DNA of 64,000 nucleotides, from assembly GCF_000788395.1 (NCBI RefSeq), contig NZ_CP009888.1, positions 1,384,001 to 1,448,000 on the forward strand, given 5' to 3'. Below, piece after piece: positions 27,441-38,641 of the stretch. A model generated the notes under the pieces. It was not told the DNA's origin. It saw only the letters and a list, made by a program, of their open reading frames with translations, and did not search any database. The position numbers and the translations under genes were made by a program. Numbering within the stretch: position 1 is the stretch's first letter; each line of letters begins with the position of its first letter. The DNA is from Pseudoalteromonas piratica. GTDB taxonomy: Bacteria; Pseudomonadota; Gammaproteobacteria; Enterobacterales; Alteromonadaceae.

Positions 27441-28091
27441 ATGAGCAAGTTTTTGATAGCGGATGATCACCCTTTATTTCGTGAAGCGTTAAAAGGGGCT
27501 TTAAATGGCAGTTTCGATGATTTAGAAATATTTGAATCAGAGAACTTTGATACAACGCTCAATGTACTAGAACAACAACAAGAGCTCGATTTATTATTAC
27601 TAGACCTACACATGCCAGGAAGTGGCGATTTGTACGGTTTAATTCGCATTCGTGAAGATTACCCCGATTTACCCATTGCCGTTGTATCTGGCACTGAAGA
27701 TATTCAAGTGGTTTCGAAAGTGATGAGTTACGGTGCACTTGGTTTTATTCCTAAATCATCCTCTTCGGCACAAATTGCTGAAGCTATTGAAGAAATTTTA
27801 GAAGGTGAAACTTGGTTGCCAGCTTCAATGGCCGATAAAGTGGAAGAAGTGATAGAGCAAGATGCAGAACTTGCGCAACAAGTTGCCTCTCTTACACCTC
27901 AACAGTACAAAGTTTTAAGTTATTTGCATGAAGGTTTACTCAATAAGCAAATTGCGTATGAACTGAGTATTTCCGAAGCGACAGTCAAAGCACATATCAC
28001 TGCAATTTTTAGAAAGCTTGGCGTTTACAATCGTACTCAAGCAGTATTAATTGCCAGTAAGCTGCAGTTGGAGCCTGTTGAATCCAACTAA
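27441..28091 (+). CDS. LuxR-family response regulator, CrbR-like
   Basis: A 216-residue protein preceded by AGGAG. The receiver domain (1-120) has the acidic pair DDH, phospho-acceptor Asp55 (LLLLDLHMPG), the T/S position VVSGTED and Lys in GFIPKSS. The C-terminal LuxR helix-turn-helix reads LTPQQYKVLSYLHEGLLNKQIAYELSISEATVKAHITAIFRKL. Regulators of this type (CrbR in Vibrio and Pseudomonas) activate acs together with the CrbS sensor kinase, which has a sodium-solute-symporter domain. The gene directly follows acs, which supports that role; no CrbS is in this window. Confidence 0.85.
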   Translation: MSKFLIADDHPLFREALKGALNGSFDDLEIFESENFDTTLNVLEQQQELDLLLLDLHMPGSGDLYGLIRIREDYPDLPIAVVSGTEDIQVVSKVMSYGALGFIPKSSSSAQIAEAIEEILEGETWLPASMADKVEEVIEQDAELAQQVASLTPQQYKVLSYLHEGLLNKQIAYELSISEATVKAHITAIFRKLGVYNRTQAVLIASKLQLEPVESN

Positions 28092-28103
28092 GATGCTTAA
28101 AAT

Positions 28104-28131
28104 AAAAAACCGAGCAGATGCTCGGTTTTTT
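28104..28131 (+). terminator. Rho-independent terminator of the response regulator gene
   Basis: AAAAAACCGAGCA, loop GA, TGCTCGGTTTTTT, just after the stop. A-rich on the left, so it may also serve the convergent yfhL transcript. Confidence 0.92.
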
Positions 28132-28158
28132 ATTTTTAAATGGATAGAAATGAAGTTA

Positions 28159-29779
<1,621 letters not shown>

Positions 29780-29840
29780 TGAAATGTCCTCATACATCGA
29801 ACTGGGTGCTGGCCAGTTGCATGATTTAAAAAAGCGCGCA

Positions 29841-29882
29841 ATTCTATCTTAGTGACAACCTCTCGGTGTTGATGTAGATCAA
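29841..29882 (-). promoter_or_regulatory. Class II FNR-type promoter for trhP-yfhL
   Basis: TTGAT-GTAG-ATCAA at 29869-29882 has both FNR half-sites perfect. On the minus strand a near-consensus -10, TAGAAT, lies at 29846-29841. The box centre and -10 centre are 32 bp apart, which places the box at -41.5, the class II activator position. Transcription would start near 29834 with a leader of about 55 nt to the trhP ATG. The site is over 160 nt from the ndk start on the other strand. Confidence 0.7.
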
Positions 29883-30002
29883 TTTTTCAAAGAGCCTCGT
29901 TAGAACCTCAATAAAATAACCAATACTCAGTAATTTTTAGCTTTTGATGGAAAAGTGAACAGAATTTTTTCGGTTTTAATAGGATTTTCACACAAATATG
30001 CG

Positions 30003-30008
30003 TATAAT
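30003..30008 (+). promoter_or_regulatory. -10 element of the ndk promoter
   Basis: A perfect TATAAT 42 nt before the ndk ATG. No good -35 hexamer is visible at 16-18 bp, so the promoter may rely on an activator or on the AT-rich upstream stretch. Confidence 0.5.
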
Positions 30009-30050
30009 TCGCGGCCGTTAAAATCATTAATTATTTATGGAGCATAAAAG

Positions 30051-30482
30051 ATGGCTTTAGAGCGTACTTTTTCTATCGTAAAACCTGATGCAGTTGCTAA
30101 AAACCACATCGGTGCTATCTACAACCGTTTCGAAACTGCTGGTCTTAAAATCGTTGCAGCTAAAATGGTTCACCTTTCAAAAGAAAAAGCTGAAGGCTTC
30201 TACGCTGAGCACAGCGAGCGTCCTTTCTTCGGTGCTTTAGTTGAGTTCATGACATCTGGTCCAGTAATGGTTACTGTTCTTGAAGGTGAGAACGCAGTAC
30301 TTAAAAACCGTGAAATCATGGGTGCTACTAACCCTGCTGAAGCACTAGCTGGTACGTTACGTGCTGACTACGCAGACAGCATCGACGAAAACGCTGTTCA
30401 CGGTTCAGACGCTGTTGAATCAGCTGCACGTGAAATCGCGTACTTCTTCTCTGACGAAGAAATCTGTCCACGTACTCGTTAA
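30051..30482 (+). CDS. ndk: Nucleoside diphosphate kinase
   Basis: A 143-residue enzyme of standard length. It passes the ATP gamma-phosphate to nucleoside diphosphates via a phosphohistidine, here His117 in the NAVHGSD motif. Other family blocks are [17 protein letters not shown] at the start, [36 protein letters not shown] and the C-terminal EEICPRTR. Codon choice is notably rich in C-ending codons compared with neighbours, as for a highly expressed gene. Monocistronic, with its own terminator. Confidence 0.97.
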   Translation: MALERTFSIVKPDAVAKNHIGAIYNRFETAGLKIVAAKMVHLSKEKAEGFYAEHSERPFFGALVEFMTSGPVMVTVLEGENAVLKNREIMGATNPAEALAGTLRADYADSIDENAVHGSDAVESAAREIAYFFSDEEICPRTR

Positions 30483-30503
30483 TTCTTAACGACGTAGACA
30501 AGC

Positions 30504-30553
30504 TGCATCAATTATTGTGATGCAGGAGAAAAGGGCTCTTTAGCCCTTTTCTT
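30504..30553 (+). terminator. Double hairpin terminator of ndk
   Basis: A GCATCA...TGATGC hairpin (30505-30523) is followed directly by AGAAAAGGGCT, loop CTTT, AGCCCTTTTCTT (30527-30553), an A/T-flanked GC stem with T tail. Confidence 0.88.
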
Positions 30554-30717
30554 GTCATTTTGAACTAAAGCCAAGAATTTCATTCAAATTGTCACCTTTG
30601 CTTTAAATTTGTTAATGCTCTTTACTGGCATCACATTCCACTTGAGTGTGTATAAAAGTAAAGCAAAGTTGATATATCGACTAATATTGAGTTGTGTTAC
30701 GTACTGGGGTCTGAGTT

Positions 30718-31851
30718 ATGAGTGCTGCGGAAAAGAAAATTAATTTACTGGATTTAACCCGTGAAGGAATGCGAGAGTTATTTGTTTCATGGGGTGAAAA
30801 ACCGTTCCGTGGCGATCAGGTAATGAAGTGGATGTACCATTTTGGCATCGATAACTTCGACGAAATGTCAAACATCAACAAAAAATTGAAAGCGAAATTG
30901 CACGCTGAATGTGAAATTAAAGCGCCTGAAATCTCAGTAAAGCAAGTTGCTTCAGATGGCACCATTAAGTACGCATTAGTGCTTGAAGGCGGTCAGGAAG
31001 TTGAAACTGTGTGGATCCCAGAAAAAGATCGTGCAACCTTGTGTGTTTCATCACAGGTTGGGTGTGCCCTTGAATGTACATTCTGCTCAACAGCGCAGCA
31101 GGGCTTTAACCGCAATTTAAAAGTATCTGAAATTATTGGTCAGGTTTGGCGCGTAGCAAAAGACATCGGTTTACACGGTGATTCTACCAAACGTCCTATT
31201 ACCAACGTGGTAATGATGGGTATGGGTGAGCCATTACTTAATCTCAACAATGTTGTTCCAGCGATGGAACTGATGATGGATGATTGGGCATTTGGTTTAT
31301 CTAAGCGTCGCGTTACCTTAAGTACCTCTGGCGTTGTACCAGCTCTTGATATCTTGAAAGAAAAAATTGATGTGGCTTTAGCAATTTCGCTTCATGCACC
31401 GAACAACGAGCTGCGTGATGTACTCGTGCCTATCAATAAAAAATACCCAATCGAAGAATTCTTAGCGGCTTGTCGTCGTTATATTGATGGGTCTAAAGCA
31501 AACAAAGATATCACCATTGAATACGTTATGTTGCAAGGAGTGAATGATAGCACTGACCATGCGCATGAATTAGTTAAGGTATTAAAAGGCACACCGTCAA
31601 AAATTAACCTAATCCCATTTAACCCATTCCCAGGGAATGAGTATGGCCGTTCAAGCAATAGCCGCATTGACCGTTTCTCTAAGGTACTGCAAGCTGCAGG
31701 CTTAACCTGTATTGTGCGTCGTACCCGTGGCGATGATATTGATGCCGCGTGTGGTCAGTTAGTGGGTGATGTAGTTGACCGTACTAAACGTGTAATGAAG
31801 AAAAAACAGCTTGATGATAATAAAATCGCAGTTAATACGGTAAACCCATAA
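30718..31851 (+). CDS. rlmN: Dual-specificity 23S rRNA/tRNA (adenine-C2) methyltransferase RlmN
   Basis: A 377-residue radical-SAM enzyme. The cluster cysteines are C116, C120 and C123 (CALECTFC), the SAM-binding glycines are in [10 protein letters not shown], and the C-terminal mechanistic cysteine lies in [15 protein letters not shown]. It methylates A2503 of 23S rRNA and A37 of some tRNAs through a methyl-cysteine intermediate. It leads the series rlmN-pilW-rodZ-ispG-hisS-yfgM-bamB-der, all on the plus strand with short gaps, an order conserved in many gammaproteobacteria. Confidence 0.97.
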   Translation: MSAAEKKINLLDLTREGMRELFVSWGEKPFRGDQVMKWMYHFGIDNFDEMSNINKKLKAKLHAECEIKAPEISVKQVASDGTIKYALVLEGGQEVETVWIPEKDRATLCVSSQVGCALECTFCSTAQQGFNRNLKVSEIIGQVWRVAKDIGLHGDSTKRPITNVVMMGMGEPLLNLNNVVPAMELMMDDWAFGLSKRRVTLSTSGVVPALDILKEKIDVALAISLHAPNNELRDVLVPINKKYPIEEFLAACRRYIDGSKANKDITIEYVMLQGVNDSTDHAHELVKVLKGTPSKINLIPFNPFPGNEYGRSSNSRIDRFSKVLQAAGLTCIVRRTRGDDIDAACGQLVGDVVDRTKRVMKKKQLDDNKIAVNTVNP

Positions 31852-31917
31852 TTAGCATTGTAAAAAATTAGGTGATCCCAACGTTAATTCGGGTAGAATT
31901 GAGATAATTGTCAGAAA

Positions 31918-33339
31918 ATGAGTATAACTATGCGTCGTTCAATATTAGTAGGTGTTGCAGTACTTGCAACAACAGGATGTGTCACCGAAAGTGTGTATGT
32001 AGGCAGTGATAAACCCGTTGTTGAAAATCGTATTGATAACGATGAAGCGGCAAGAACACGTATCTCTCTGGCATTAAAATATTTAGCGTCAGGTGATAGC
32101 ACACAAGCAAAGTATAACCTTGAACGTGCTGCTAAGTTTTCACCAAAGCTGCCTGAAGTACACTACACAACAGCATATTACTTTCAGCAAGTAGGTGAGA
32201 ACGAGCTTGCGAAAGAGTCTTACTTACGTGCGATTGACATTGCACCTGATGATCCAAATACACTCAATAACTATGGTGTATTTTTATGTGGCTTAGGTGA
32301 ATACGATGAAGCATCAGAGTACATCCTTCGCGCAATAGAGGTACCAAGCTACCTGCGCGTATCACAAAGTTATGAAAATTTAGCTTTATGTGCCATCGAA
32401 AATAACGAATTTGATGAGGCTGAAGAATATTTAGAGGCTTCGGTAAAACACAATCCAACTCGTGGTTCATCGCTGGTAAACCTATCTGCTATTTATTATG
32501 CAAAAAGTGATTTACATCGCGCTCAAACTTATATGAATCGCTATGAAAAATCAGGGCGTATTTCATCTCGCTCATTGATGTTGTCTTACTTAATTGAAAG
32601 CAGAATGGGGCACATTGAAAAGGCCTCAACTTTAGCGCTGACATTACAGCAAACCTATGGCAACTCAATAGAAGCAAAGCAGATCAAACAAAAAAACACT
32701 GCTGACAGCGAATTTGAAAGATTGCGTGAGAAATACCGCAAGAATGAGTTAAGCAAGCTTAAGAAAGAACTGAACCCCGATGGTAAATCAGTCGTTAAAA
32801 AACCTAAAGTTAAGGTTGTGAAGCGCAAAGCGCAAACTGAGCAGTCTCAACCTAAGGTGATAGAACAAACGGCAGTGGAACCGAAAACAGATTCAACAGC
32901 TAAAGTGATAGTTGCTAAGCCCATTGATCAAGTCGCTAAAAATGAGGTTGTCATTGCACAAGCGCAAAAAGCACAAGAAAGTGGTCAAACACAAGAACAG
33001 GCTAGCTCACCGTTAAAACTGGTTGAAACACCATTCCACATAATGAAAGGTGGTGAGAACTTGTTCTCGGTGTCTGTTAAATACAATGTGAAGCTTGCCA
33101 AATTACTAGAATGGAATGGCTTAACTGAAAATGATCCCGTTTTTGCAGGTACCAAAATTTATTTAAATAATCCAAATGTTTATCACTTAGTAAAAGACGG
33201 TGACACACTATTTAGTATTTCTGTGAAATACAATTTGCGTATGAAGTCAATTGCTGAGTGGAATGATATTGGTGAATCTGCAACTTTAAGCCCCGGTGAT
33301 AAAATTTTATTAGTGAATCCGAAAACTTACGCACTATGA
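31918..33339 (+). CDS. pilW: Type IV pilus biogenesis lipoprotein PilW/PilF with two C-terminal LysM domains
   Basis: A 473-residue lipoprotein (lipobox ATTGC, Cys21; an alternative ATG four codons in would give Cys17). Residues about 40-250 form TPR repeats typical of PilW/PilF (TRISLALKYLASGDSTQAKYNLERA, PNTLNNYGVFLCGLGEYDEA). This is the pilotin that places the PilQ secretin. A basic linker (KPKVKVVKRKAQ) and a Gln/Ala-rich region lead to two LysM-like domains at about 373-417 and 421-465 (NLFSVSVKYNVKLAKLLEWNG; TLFSISVKYNLRMKSIAEWND). Usual PilW/PilF is near 250 residues, so the LysM extension is the oddity. The stop overlaps rodZ (ATGA). Confidence 0.87.
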   Translation: MSITMRRSILVGVAVLATTGCVTESVYVGSDKPVVENRIDNDEAARTRISLALKYLASGDSTQAKYNLERAAKFSPKLPEVHYTTAYYFQQVGENELAKESYLRAIDIAPDDPNTLNNYGVFLCGLGEYDEASEYILRAIEVPSYLRVSQSYENLALCAIENNEFDEAEEYLEASVKHNPTRGSSLVNLSAIYYAKSDLHRAQTYMNRYEKSGRISSRSLMLSYLIESRMGHIEKASTLALTLQQTYGNSIEAKQIKQKNTADSEFERLREKYRKNELSKLKKELNPDGKSVVKKPKVKVVKRKAQTEQSQPKVIEQTAVEPKTDSTAKVIVAKPIDQVAKNEVVIAQAQKAQESGQTQEQASSPLKLVETPFHIMKGGENLFSVSVKYNVKLAKLLEWNGLTENDPVFAGTKIYLNNPNVYHLVKDGDTLFSISVKYNLRMKSIAEWNDIGESATLSPGDKILLVNPKTYAL

Positions 33340-34229
33340 CCGAAGAAGTATTAGAGCAACAACCAAGTTTCAATTTAGGCCAGCAACTCTCAAAGGCTCG
33401 AGAGCAGCATAAGATTTCAATTGTTGAAATGGCGCAAAAGTTAAAATTAACAGCGTCGCAAATTGAAGCATTAGAGCGTGAAGACTACAGTCAGTTAGGG
33501 CCTGTCACCTTTGTTAAAGGGTATATTCGCAGCTATTGTCGTGAATTTACGCTCAATGAAACAGAGCTAATGTCACAATTTTCGCATCAACGCGAAGAAG
33601 CTGAAAAGCGTATGCAAAGCTTTTCGAGACGCACAGAACGCGAAGCCAAAGATAATCGATTAATGCTATTTAGTTATGCGATTATCGCGTTAATTATCGG
33701 CTCATCATTATTTATTTGGTGGCAAAATAGAGATACATCATCGACGATTGACACCCCGGTAGTTGAACAACCTATCAACAGTGATGTTGCGAACATAACC
33801 TCTCAAGACACAGAACAGACCCCGCAGGTTACTGCTGCAGAAAACATTGCATTGCAGGATGAAAGCGAAGCAGTTAATGACGCTAATACGAGTGTAAACA
33901 ACTCAGTGTTGACACAAGCTGAGCTCACGCCTAGCAATCAGGCGATAGTTAACGAACCAGAAACCGCTCAGCGAATTAGTAGTGCTGATACCATTATTAT
34001 GACGTTTAAAGACGATAGCTGGGTTGAGATATTTGATGCTGAAGGCGAGCGTGTCGCATTTGGTGTAAAGAAAAAGGGCTATGTAATGACGCTGGAAGGT
34101 AAAGCGCCATTTAATGTAGTACTTGGTAAACATTATATCGTTGATGTTGAGTTTAATGGGCAACTTGTGGATATTTCACATTTCCCAACGAATCGTTTAG
34201 CCAAGTTTAGCCTGCCGTTGAGTGAGTAA
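33336..34229 (+). CDS. rodZ: Cell-shape protein RodZ
   Basis: A 297-residue bitopic membrane protein. An N-terminal Xre-type helix-turn-helix (about 15-80, [33 protein letters not shown]) binds MreB in known RodZ proteins. A basic juxtamembrane stretch ([11 protein letters not shown]) precedes the single helix at about 109-129. After a periplasmic Ser/Thr/Glu/Asn linker comes a DUF4115 beta domain ([20 protein letters not shown]). It links MreB to the elongasome. Start overlaps the pilW stop; ispG follows within 5 nt. Confidence 0.94.
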   Translation: MTEEVLEQQPSFNLGQQLSKAREQHKISIVEMAQKLKLTASQIEALEREDYSQLGPVTFVKGYIRSYCREFTLNETELMSQFSHQREEAEKRMQSFSRRTEREAKDNRLMLFSYAIIALIIGSSLFIWWQNRDTSSTIDTPVVEQPINSDVANITSQDTEQTPQVTAAENIALQDESEAVNDANTSVNNSVLTQAELTPSNQAIVNEPETAQRISSADTIIMTFKDDSWVEIFDAEGERVAFGVKKKGYVMTLEGKAPFNVVLGKHYIVDVEFNGQLVDISHFPTNRLAKFSLPLSE

Positions 34230-34233
34230 TTAT

Positions 34234-35352
34234 ATGTTTTCAGAATCTCCAATAAAACGTCGTAAATCAAAACGTATTTATGTTGGTAATGTGCCGATTG
34301 GTGATGGTGCACCAATTGCAGTGCAATCAATGACTAACACTGAAACCACCGATGTGGCAGCAACGGTTGCACAGATTAAAGCAATCCAAGATGCTGGTGC
34401 AGATATCGTACGTGTATCAGTACCAACAATGGATGCCGCAGAAGCATTTAAACAAATTAAACAGCAAGTGGATATTCCACTCGTTGCAGATATTCATTTT
34501 GATTACCGTATTGCATTAAAAGTAGCGGAATATGGTGCCGACTGTCTGCGCATTAATCCAGGCAATATTGGTAGTGAAGAGCGTATTCAAGCAGTTGTTG
34601 ATGCGGCTCGAGAAAAGAATATCCCTATTCGTATTGGTGTCAATGGTGGCTCGTTAGAACGTGACATTCAAGAAAAGTACGGTGAACCGACTCCTGAAGC
34701 ACTGCTTGAATCAGCAATGCGTCATGTCAACATTCTTAAGCGATTAAACTTTGATAACTTTAAAGTATCTGTAAAAGCGTCAGATGTATTCTTAGCGGTG
34801 GGTGCATACCGTTTATTAGCAAAAGAAATTGATCAACCACTGCATCTAGGTATTACTGAAGCGGGTGGTTTTAGAGCAGGTTCTGTTAAATCAGCAGTTG
34901 GTCTAGGCATGCTACTTGCCGAGGGCATAGGTGATACCTTACGTGTTTCATTGGCTGCGGATCCTGTACAAGAGATCAAAGTCGGTTTTGATATCTTAAA
35001 ATCACTGCGTATTCGCTCACGTGGCATTAATTTTATTGCCTGTCCAAGTTGTTCACGTCAAGAGTTTGATGTGGTAAATACAATGAACCAACTTGAAGAG
35101 CGTTTAGAAGATGTGATCGAGCCTGTTACTGTTTCAGTTATTGGCTGTGTGGTAAATGGTCCAGGTGAAGCGCTTGTCAGTGATTTAGGTTTGGCGGGTG
35201 CCAATAAACGATCTGGTTTATACATCAATGGTGAGCGCCAAAAAACACGTATTGATAACAATCAAATTGTTGACCAATTAGAAACGCAAATTCGTGATTA
35301 CATCGCAAAAAAGAGCACTGAACAACAAATAGACGTTAAGTTAGTTGAGTAA
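34234..35352 (+). CDS. ispG: 4-hydroxy-3-methylbut-2-enyl-diphosphate synthase (flavodoxin)
   Basis: A 372-residue enzyme, exactly the E. coli length, from the ATG at 34234; the open frame four codons earlier overlaps the end of rodZ. It converts methylerythritol cyclodiphosphate to HMBPP in the MEP isoprenoid pathway using a [4Fe-4S] cluster. The cluster ligands are visible in [10 protein letters not shown] and GCVVNGPGE, and the TIM-barrel start reads [18 protein letters not shown]. It lies 4 nt after the rodZ stop, so it is probably in the same transcript. Confidence 0.96.
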   Translation: MFSESPIKRRKSKRIYVGNVPIGDGAPIAVQSMTNTETTDVAATVAQIKAIQDAGADIVRVSVPTMDAAEAFKQIKQQVDIPLVADIHFDYRIALKVAEYGADCLRINPGNIGSEERIQAVVDAAREKNIPIRIGVNGGSLERDIQEKYGEPTPEALLESAMRHVNILKRLNFDNFKVSVKASDVFLAVGAYRLLAKEIDQPLHLGITEAGGFRAGSVKSAVGLGMLLAEGIGDTLRVSLAADPVQEIKVGFDILKSLRIRSRGINFIACPSCSRQEFDVVNTMNQLEERLEDVIEPVTVSVIGCVVNGPGEALVSDLGLAGANKRSGLYINGERQKTRIDNNQIVDQLETQIRDYIAKKSTEQQIDVKLVE

Positions 35353-35389
35353 GTAAGCTCGTTGAGTATAATTGACAATCTTCTTTTTC

Positions 35390-35406
35390 TGGGGCGTTTT
35401 CGCCCC
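35390..35406 (+). other. GC-rich hairpin between ispG and hisS
   Basis: TGGGGCG, loop TTT, CGCCCCA: 7-bp stem without a following T run, 31 nt before the hisS GTG. It may slow transcription or mark an RNA processing point inside the operon. Confidence 0.5.
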
Positions 35407-35437
35407 ATGCATTTAATTAGCATTAAGGTAAGGCAGC

Positions 35438-36712
35438 GTGGCAAAACAAATCCAAGCAGTTCGCGGAATGAATGACTGTGTACCGGGTGATACTCAGGTA
35501 TGGCAGAAAGTTGAAAGCATTTTACGTGAAACGGTTGCATCATATGGTTATCAAGAAATACGTTTCCCAATTGTTGAATCAACTGATTTGTTTAAGCGCT
35601 CGATTGGTGAAGTTACCGATATCGTAGAAAAAGAAATGTATACCTTTGAAGACCGTAATGGTGATAGCTTAACGTTGCGTCCTGAAGGCACTGCAGTTTG
35701 TGTTCGTGCAGGTAATCAAAATGGCCTACTTTATAACCAAGAACAGCGTCTATGGTACATGGGACCGATGTTCCGCCATGAAAGACCACAAAAAGGCCGT
35801 TATCGTCAGTTTCACCAATTTGGCCTAGAGGTATTTGGTTTTGAAACTGCAGATATTGATGCGGAAGTGATTATTCTGACTGCTCGTTTATGGCAAGCAT
35901 TTGGTATTAGCGAACATGTTCGTTTAGAGCTGAATTCACTTGGTTCGAATGAAGCGCGTGCGCAGTACCGTGATGCTTTAGTTGCGTTCCTAGAGCAGAA
36001 TATCGATGCGTTAGACGAAGATTCTAAGCGCCGTATGCACACCAACCCATTGCGTGTGCTCGATAGCAAAAACCCAGATGTACAAGCCATTTTAGTTAAT
36101 GCGCCTAAGCTATCTGAACACCTTGATGAAGAGTCACAACAACATTTTGCAAATTTATGTGAACGTTTAGATGCTGCTGGTATCGAATACCAAGTTAATG
36201 AGAAGCTGGTACGTGGTTTAGATTACTATAACCGCACTGTGTTTGAATGGGTAACTGAAAGTCTAGGTGCTCAAGGCACAGTATGTGCTGGCGGACGTTA
36301 CGACGGCCTGGTTGAGCAATTAGGTGGCAAAGCAACGCCAGCGGTTGGTTTTGCAATGGGAATGGAGCGCTTAGTGCTCTTGTTGCAAGAGCTTAACTGC
36401 GTTGGTGAAATTCGTCGTACCAGTGACGTGTATATTGCAGCAATGGGTGATGCGGCAAGTATTCAAGCGCCAGTCATTGCCGAAAAACTGCGTGCACTCG
36501 TACCGGGCATTCGTATTATCGTCCATGCCGGTGGTGGTAACTTTAAAAAGCAATTAAAACGAGCAGATAAAAGTGATGCTGTTTACGCACTGATTATTGG
36601 AGAAAGTGAACTTGAAAATAATCAAGTCACTGTAAAACATTTGCGTGAGCATCAAGAACAACAAACACTAGATTTAGATCAAGCAGCCGAGTTGCTAAAA
36701 GGCTTGGTATAA
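35438..36712 (+). CDS. hisS: Histidyl-tRNA synthetase
   Basis: A 424-residue class II synthetase (E. coli 424) starting at GTG, with TAAGG upstream. Motif 2 is [20 protein letters not shown], the histidine-specific loop is [16 protein letters not shown], and motif 3 is [14 protein letters not shown]. The C-terminal anticodon-binding domain begins near residue 330. It is in the ispG-hisS-yfgM-bamB-der order common in gammaproteobacteria, with yfgM only 9 nt downstream. Confidence 0.97.
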   Translation: MAKQIQAVRGMNDCVPGDTQVWQKVESILRETVASYGYQEIRFPIVESTDLFKRSIGEVTDIVEKEMYTFEDRNGDSLTLRPEGTAVCVRAGNQNGLLYNQEQRLWYMGPMFRHERPQKGRYRQFHQFGLEVFGFETADIDAEVIILTARLWQAFGISEHVRLELNSLGSNEARAQYRDALVAFLEQNIDALDEDSKRRMHTNPLRVLDSKNPDVQAILVNAPKLSEHLDEESQQHFANLCERLDAAGIEYQVNEKLVRGLDYYNRTVFEWVTESLGAQGTVCAGGRYDGLVEQLGGKATPAVGFAMGMERLVLLLQELNCVGEIRRTSDVYIAAMGDAASIQAPVIAEKLRALVPGIRIIVHAGGGNFKKQLKRADKSDAVYALIIGESELENNQVTVKHLREHQEQQTLDLDQAAELLKGLV

Positions 36713-36721
36713 GAGGTTAGA

Positions 36722-37354
36722 ATGGAAATTTATTCAACAGAAGAACAACAAGCAGAAGCAATAAAACGATTTTTCCGTGAAAATGGCGCATCATTAATTG
36801 CCGGTGTAGTGATTGGTTTAGGTGGTCTATATGGTTGGAAAGCATACAACCAATCGCAAATTGACAGTGCAGAAGCAGCATCTGATGCTTACACACAGCT
36901 AATTTCAACTGCTGGCCAAGATAATTCAGAAGTATTAGCGAAATCGGATGCGTTTTTAGCAGAGTATAAAGATTCAAGCTATGCCGTATTAGCAGCGTTT
37001 GTTACAGCGCGTGAAGCTGTTGATGCAAAAAATTACGCTGTAGCAAAAGAAAAATTAGAATGGATTGTTGCTAACTCATCTCAAGCTGAATTAAAAGCGG
37101 TTGCTGCAACGCGTATTGCACGTATCGAGCTTGCTGAAGCAAACTATGACGCAGCATTAGCAAAATTAAATGGTGCTTTTCCAGCAGCATTCAAATCACA
37201 AGTTGAAGAGTTGAAAGGTGATATTTACTTAGCTAAAGAAGACAAAGACAATGCACGTCTAGCGTATCAAGCTGCAATTGATGCCGCTGGTGACGCGCCA
37301 AGTCAATTGCTTCAAGTTAAATTGGATAATCTTGCCGTTGCACAGTCGCTATAG
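36722..37354 (+). CDS. yfgM: YfgM family ancillary SecYEG translocon subunit
   Basis: A 210-residue protein with a short cytosolic start (MEIYSTEEQQAEAIKRFFRENG), one membrane helix (SLIAGVVIGLGGLYGWKAY, about 24-42) and a periplasmic TPR-like domain rich in alanine. This is the YfgM pattern: it binds the SecYEG translocon and PpiD and helps hand proteins to periplasmic chaperones. Length matches E. coli (206). It sits 9 nt after hisS and 7 nt before bamB. Confidence 0.93.
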   Translation: MEIYSTEEQQAEAIKRFFRENGASLIAGVVIGLGGLYGWKAYNQSQIDSAEAASDAYTQLISTAGQDNSEVLAKSDAFLAEYKDSSYAVLAAFVTAREAVDAKNYAVAKEKLEWIVANSSQAELKAVAATRIARIELAEANYDAALAKLNGAFPAAFKSQVEELKGDIYLAKEDKDNARLAYQAAIDAAGDAPSQLLQVKLDNLAVAQSL

Positions 37355-37361
37355 GTGATTT

Positions 37362-38549
37362 ATGAAAAAAATTACCTTAGCAAGCTTGCTATTACTGACC
37401 TTAGGGTTGGCTGGCTGTTCGTCGAGTGAAGATGACGAGGACGAATTAAAGCTGCCTGAAATTGTTAATCAATTTGAAGCCAAAAGCGTTTGGCAAACCA
37501 GTGTTGGCTCAGGCGTAGAGCATTATTTCTCACGTCTTTCGCCTGTTGTTTACAAAGACACTGTGTATGTTGCATCGCGTCGCGGCGAAATAAAAGCAAT
37601 TGATATCAATACTGGTAAAGAGCTTTGGCGTACAGATGTGCGTGAAAACCCTGCATTTTGGCCGTGGGCTGATGATGACAGCGCCAAATTATCAGGTGGT
37701 TTGAGTGAAGCTTATGGCAAAGTATATGTTGGTACTGAACGTGGTGAAGTGATTGCACTTGATCGTGAAACCGGTGAACTTGCTTGGCGTAAAAAGGTAC
37801 CTGGTGAAGCACTTTCAGCACCTGCTGCAGGCGATGGTTTAATTTATGTAAACCTTGGCTCAGGCAAACTTGTAGCACTTCATCCTGATGAAGGTGAGCA
37901 GCGCTGGGTTTATGAGCATGAAGTACCAGCCTTAACGTTACGTGGTATTAGTTCACCACAGTCAGCAAATGGCGGCGTTATTTTCGGTGAAGAAAATGGC
38001 AAGTTATCTGTCGTGATTTCTGAAAATGGCTTTTTAGCATGGCAAGCGGATGTTGCTGTGCCGCAGGGGACATCTGAATTTGAGCGTTTAGCAGATGTAG
38101 ACACGCAACCAATTATTCAAGGTTCAACAGTCTATTCTCTGGCTTACAACGGCAATTTGGTTGCTGTTGATGTGCGCAGTGGAAACGTACTTTGGAAGCG
38201 TGAGTACAGTGGTTACCGCGACTTTACCCTTGATGGCCGAAATATCTATTTGGTAGATAGTGAAGGTTCTATCTATGCTTTAGATGCAAGCTCAGGTATT
38301 GAACGTTGGAGTCAGCCAGCATTAAATGGTTGGTTTTTAACTGGTCCAACGGTATTTGGTAACTACTTAGTAACTGGTGATCAAGAAGGAAATCTGCACT
38401 GGTTAGATAAAGAAACAGGTGATCTTGTTTCACGTAGTGAATTCGATAGTTCTGGTTTTTATGTTGAACCAGTCACTGCGGGTGACAAATTAATTGTTAT
38501 TACCCGTGACGGTGAAGTTAGCTTAGTTAACTTACCACTAGCGAATTAA
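37362..38549 (+). CDS. bamB: Outer-membrane assembly lipoprotein BamB
   Basis: A 395-residue lipoprotein (lipobox GLAGC) followed by an acidic linker (EDDEDELKLPE) and an eight-bladed propeller. Blade repeats such as VYVASRRGEIKAIDINTGKELWR, VYVGTERGEVIALDRETGELAWR and IYLVDSEGSIYALDASSG are the PQQ-like repeats of BamB. It is part of the BAM complex that inserts barrels into the outer membrane, which suits this barrel-rich window (porin, two Wzi proteins). Start follows yfgM by 7 nt. Confidence 0.95.
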   Translation: MKKITLASLLLLTLGLAGCSSSEDDEDELKLPEIVNQFEAKSVWQTSVGSGVEHYFSRLSPVVYKDTVYVASRRGEIKAIDINTGKELWRTDVRENPAFWPWADDDSAKLSGGLSEAYGKVYVGTERGEVIALDRETGELAWRKKVPGEALSAPAAGDGLIYVNLGSGKLVALHPDEGEQRWVYEHEVPALTLRGISSPQSANGGVIFGEENGKLSVVISENGFLAWQADVAVPQGTSEFERLADVDTQPIIQGSTVYSLAYNGNLVAVDVRSGNVLWKREYSGYRDFTLDGRNIYLVDSEGSIYALDASSGIERWSQPALNGWFLTGPTVFGNYLVTGDQEGNLHWLDKETGDLVSRSEFDSSGFYVEPVTAGDKLIVITRDGEVSLVNLPLAN

Positions 38550-38557
38550 TAATTTAC

Positions 38558-38621
38558 TGCCAAGTGTGACTTGGCAAATTGAAGGCTTCGTTACGGCTTG
38601 CACTGGACGAAGCCTTTTGTT
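38558..38621 (+). terminator. Two tandem hairpins between bamB and der
   Basis: TGCCAAGT-GTG-ACTTGGCA (38558-38576) is followed by AAGGCTTCGT...ACGAAGCCTT (38582-38616) with TTGTTGTTT after it. The second stem is 10 bp with a 15-nt loop and a T-rich tail, so it may terminate part of the operon transcript before der. Confidence 0.6.
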
Positions 38622-38641
38622 GTTTATTTAAGAGGTTGAAT

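Noticed and set aside
38579..38641. N-terminal extension of Der
   Set aside because: These codons coincide with a terminator-like hairpin, and the ATG at 38642 has a good ribosome-binding site and matches family length.
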